From contig MNCI01004927.1 in assembly GCA_015680685.1 (NCBI GenBank), positions 689,491-751,490 on the forward strand: DNA of 62,000 nucleotides. The letters run 5' to 3'. A program made the translations under genes and the position numbers. Source of the DNA: Gnetum montanum. Taxonomy: Eukaryota; Streptophyta; Gnetopsida; Gnetales; Gnetaceae. Shown here in pieces: positions 59,545-62,000 of the stretch. The notes beneath the pieces were generated by a model that saw only the letters and a list, made by a program, of their open reading frames with translations, did not search any database and was not told the origin of the DNA. Numbering within the stretch: the stretch's first letter is position 1; each line of letters starts with the position of its first letter.

Positions 59545-62000
59545 ATGGCTTCTTCTCATGAAATCAACTCACCTAAGGACAATACAGGAGAAAGTCAGGA
59601 TCATACGCATAACCGAAATCAACCATGTCCTCAACAGTCTAAGGTCACATATACTCATCCCGATGAGTATGTGCCAGATTTTACCTTTGTTTTCCATCAA
59701 GATGAGCAACTGCGGTGGAGAGACATGCAAGGTAACATCGTGTTACCCCCAGATCGATCCGCTCCCAACATGCTTTCCCGTGCTTTGGTACAGTATGGCA
59801 TGCATGAGCTACTTGCTGAATACGTTTTGGATGATTATGACACAAGGGATTATCATCCCACAAATGCCCAACGTATTCGGGATGCAAGGCAGGAGAGCCA
59901 ACATTCACTATTGAAGGGCAAGGTTCCCCACGTCATTAGTGAAATAGGAGAAGAGGAACCCCTCACGATGGGTTTCTTAGAAAATGATGTTCCTCCTCCT
60001 CACTCTAGTGAAGAGGTTAGGCATCAGGGCCTTAGATCAACGATACATATTCCAGGCTCTGATCCCCGTGAGCACCAGCTGTTCACGGCAGGAACAATCA
60101 CTCGCACTAATGACGGACTCGTTGATCGTCACAACGATCGGGGCCGAAGCAGCCGAAGAGAAGGCAAGAAACATCACCATGGTGATGGATCCCCTTCTTC
60201 TTCCCCTTCATCACATCATTCACCCTCTCCTTCCACATCTGGGCGCAGCCACCATGAGCATAACGCGGAAAGTAAAGGTAGAAGAGATGAAATGCCTCGA
60301 CAAGAAGGTCGAGAGGAGTTAGGACAAGGGCAAGGACGTAGGGAGAATAGGGAACCACAACGTAGACATCACAGACGTCATGAAAGAGATGATCATGACG
60401 AACCCCTATTCGCAACCCGAAGTATGCTTGACATTAGAGAGGCAGTTAGGATTCCCACAAGGCATTTGAAAGACAGTAGGATCAAGCGTTTGGATATAAA
60501 TAATATCCCACGTTTTGAAGGGGGATACAACGCTGATCCTCAACATCATTTACAGGCATTCCACGACGCCTGTGCCTTGCAGAACATAGACAATGAGTGG
60601 CAGAAACTCAAGTTGTTCCCAAGGACACTCACTAAAGAAGCGGAAAGCTGGTACCGGTCCTTAGAACCGGAAACCATCAGGAGGTGGAGTACGATGCTCG
60701 AATTGTTCAACAACAAATATCAAACGTACTCCAGAGTGTCTAACTTGCGTAAGCAGATCCAAGGCTGGAAACAAGGAGCTCATGAATCCTTGGATGCTGC
60801 CATGGCCCGTTACTACACATTGCTACATCGTTGCCCGGGCCATGGGTACGCTAAGCGGGATCAACTTCGCCACCTCGTGGATGGGCTACGAAATGAAACG
60901 AGAAGAACTCTTGGGACTTACGCCCAAGGGAGACTCTCCCAACTAAGAGCCCATGAAGTTGAAGTATTGTTGGAACAAGTAGCGCAAGAAGAGGGTGAGC
61001 TACGGAAAAGAGAAAGTGCGGAGGAATACAACCGTGATCCCTCCCTTCGTAAGAAGGGAGTGAAATTCTGTGATGAGGAGGATGAGTCACCACTCGAAGA
61101 GTTGGTGAACAGGAAAACCGTGCCGATCCAAAAGTTAACAACGGAGGTATCGGCTAAGGTAGACCAAATGTGGGATTCCTTAGACTCACGAATAGAAACA
61201 GTTTTGAAAATCGTAGAAGAGTCTAAGGATGAGCAAAGTAGTGATAAAAGCAAAAACATGCGGAGAAACTTTAACCCTGCACATAACAAGGGTAAGGGAA
61301 AAATCTCTAACTCCGATGAGGCTGAAAATTCTGATTCAGACAATGACGGTGGATGTGAGGTCTGCTATTATGACCATCCTAAGGGATGTTGTCCAATTAT
61401 CTCACATCTGCAGGAGTCTGGGGTGTATGCATTAAATCCAAGACTTAATCAACGGCAAACACCCAGAAGGTTACCTTATCCACAAGGTAACCCGAGGCAG
61501 TTCCACCAACCCTTGACGTATTATCCAAGTGGAACACCTCCGCAGCCCATCGAACAACATCAGCAGTGGCAATACCCACAGTCATGGGGGATGCCACAGC
61601 CAACACATCGATACCCTTACCGGCAGCCTGATCCTTATGGTTATTATGTGCAGCAGCCAGTTTCTCCAGGTGACGCTATGAGTCACACTCCACGCCGTCA
61701 CTACTACGCTCGGGAGTACTTCAGAAGGACTCCTTCTCCTCCGGGAGACATCCCACATTCCGTCCATCCTCTAACTCCACCCGCACCTTTTCCTCAAGTA
61801 GTTCCCATAACACCTCCTGCTCCAACAATGCAAGGGGAATTGCCTACCCAACCGCAGCAACGTCACGCCGCGAGATCTGTAAATATTCAGAGTGTAAATA
61901 TCCAACCGGACACTAGTTCTGGCGATAACTGTACAAAAAAGAGACCCTTTTTCAGAACTAGGAGCCCGGATAGGCTCTCGCAACAACAAGCGGACGGGTA
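59545..62000 (+). CDS. Ath1 Gag (intact frame, continues beyond window)
   Basis: Open for 818 codons from ATG 59545 to the window edge without a stop. It encodes the capsid/nucleocapsid precursor that packages the element RNA in cytoplasmic particles. Conserved N-terminal block at residues ~36-135 (DEYVPDFTFVFHQDEQL). Basic Ser/His/Arg-rich region ~190-290. Retrotransposon Gag core ~305-500 (RFEGGYNADPQHHLQAF, WYRSLEPETIRRWSTML, KQIQGWKQGAHESLD). Acidic spacer, then a knuckle C604-E-V-C-Y-Y-D-H-P-K-G-C-C616, C-x2-C-x3-H-x4-C. Pro/Gln-rich tail to 818. By comparison with Ath2-4 the protease should start just past the edge in the same frame. The ATG is the first after the leader, and aligns with the Ath2 and Ath3 starts. 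Confidence 0.95.
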   Translation, partial: MASSHEINSPKDNTGESQDHTHNRNQPCPQQSKVTYTHPDEYVPDFTFVFHQDEQLRWRDMQGNIVLPPDRSAPNMLSRALVQYGMHELLAEYVLDDYDTRDYHPTNAQRIRDARQESQHSLLKGKVPHVISEIGEEEPLTMGFLENDVPPPHSSEEVRHQGLRSTIHIPGSDPREHQLFTAGTITRTNDGLVDRHNDRGRSSRREGKKHHHGDGSPSSSPSSHHSPSPSTSGRSHHEHNAESKGRRDEMPRQEGREELGQGQGRRENREPQRRHHRRHERDDHDEPLFATRSMLDIREAVRIPTRHLKDSRIKRLDINNIPRFEGGYNADPQHHLQAFHDACALQNIDNEWQKLKLFPRTLTKEAESWYRSLEPETIRRWSTMLELFNNKYQTYSRVSNLRKQIQGWKQGAHESLDAAMARYYTLLHRCPGHGYAKRDQLRHLVDGLRNETRRTLGTYAQGRLSQLRAHEVEVLLEQVAQEEGELRKRESAEEYNRDPSLRKKGVKFCDEEDESPLEELVNRKTVPIQKLTTEVSAKVDQMWDSLDSRIETVLKIVEESKDEQSSDKSKNMRRNFNPAHNKGKGKISNSDEAENSDSDNDGGCEVCYYDHPKGCCPIISHLQESGVYALNPRLNQRQTPRRLPYPQGNPRQFHQPLTYYPSGTPPQPIEQHQQWQYPQSWGMPQPTHRYPYRQPDPYGYYVQQPVSPGDAMSHTPRRHYYAREYFRRTPSPPGDIPHSVHPLTPPAPFPQVVPITPPAPTMQGELPTQPQQRHAARSVNIQSVNIQPDTSSGDNCTKKRPFFRTRSPDRLSQQQADG

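Larger units (their letters stand above)
58342..62000 (+). mobile_element. Ath1: young Athila element (5' part)
   Basis: 5' LTR 58342-59398, 1-nt spacer, perfect primer site 59400-59419, leader, open gag from 59545 off the window end. CpG sites are kept, unlike all other copies, which points to recent insertion. 5' flank TCTAC (58337-58341) is half of a target duplication whose other half is outside. Confidence 0.93.

Noticed and set aside
59558-61435. Plus-strand frames at 59558, 59984 and 61229 and the minus-strand frames opposite
   Set aside because: Other-phase shadows of the intact Ath1 gag frame.

Overview
This window is transposon-packed plant nuclear DNA. I find no host single-copy gene, rRNA or tRNA gene. 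Almost every base belongs to two lineages of Ty3/gypsy LTR retrotransposons plus one LINE fragment. A large seed-plant genome is implied by Athila-type RT and Gag, a primer site complementary to tRNA-Asp, and a second, ~18-kb Tat/Ogre-like family. The species cannot be told. Names used here: Ath1-Ath6 for Athila-type copies, Tat1-Tat3 for Tat/Ogre-like copies.

Layout. 1-498: end of an Athila LTR (Ath6, +) inserted in Tat2. 499-8199: Tat2 (- strand; antisense gene, PR, Gag, 5' LTR; the rest lies left of the window). 8200-15317: Ath5 (- strand), its integrase cut by Tat2 and again by solo LTR Tat3 (8290-10001, target duplication GTTGG). 15318-16185: one LTR that is both the 5' LTR of Ath5 and the 3' LTR of Ath3, so the two form a head-to-tail dimer. 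16186-47445: Ath3 (- strand), split by Tat1 (22322-40195, +, 17.9 kb, duplication GTACG/GTATG) and by Ath4 (41149-45406, -, duplication ATCAT/ATCGT). 47446-48636: L1-type LINE fragment (+). 48637-58300: Ath2 (-), nearly complete but mutated. 58301-58341: 41-bp spacer. 58342-62000: Ath1 (+), 5' LTR, perfect primer site and a fully open gag frame running off the window.

Most interesting content. Tat1 carries, antisense between its PR and RT domains, a spliced gene. I can reconstruct eight exons (33606 down to 29212) with GT-AG introns, and reading phases agree across most junctions. Its 3' part, including the last intron, is also present in the diverged copy Tat2. Because it is antisense to the genomic RNA, its introns would survive retrotransposition. 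The non-coding parts of Tat1 and Tat2 hold many short hairpin modules (3-6 bp stem, usually a 6-nt loop, then TTAAACT) whose stems differ in sequence but stay complementary. Further minisatellites are built of larger perfect inverted repeats. One of these arrays lies inside intron 1 of the antisense gene.

All copies except Ath1 are decayed, largely by C-to-T/G-to-A changes, as expected of methylated silenced repeats. Ath4 is a deletion derivative that kept Gag N-terminus and protease but lost RT, RNase H and integrase. Two assembly gaps (35966-36506 and 52167-52230) interrupt Tat1 and Ath2.
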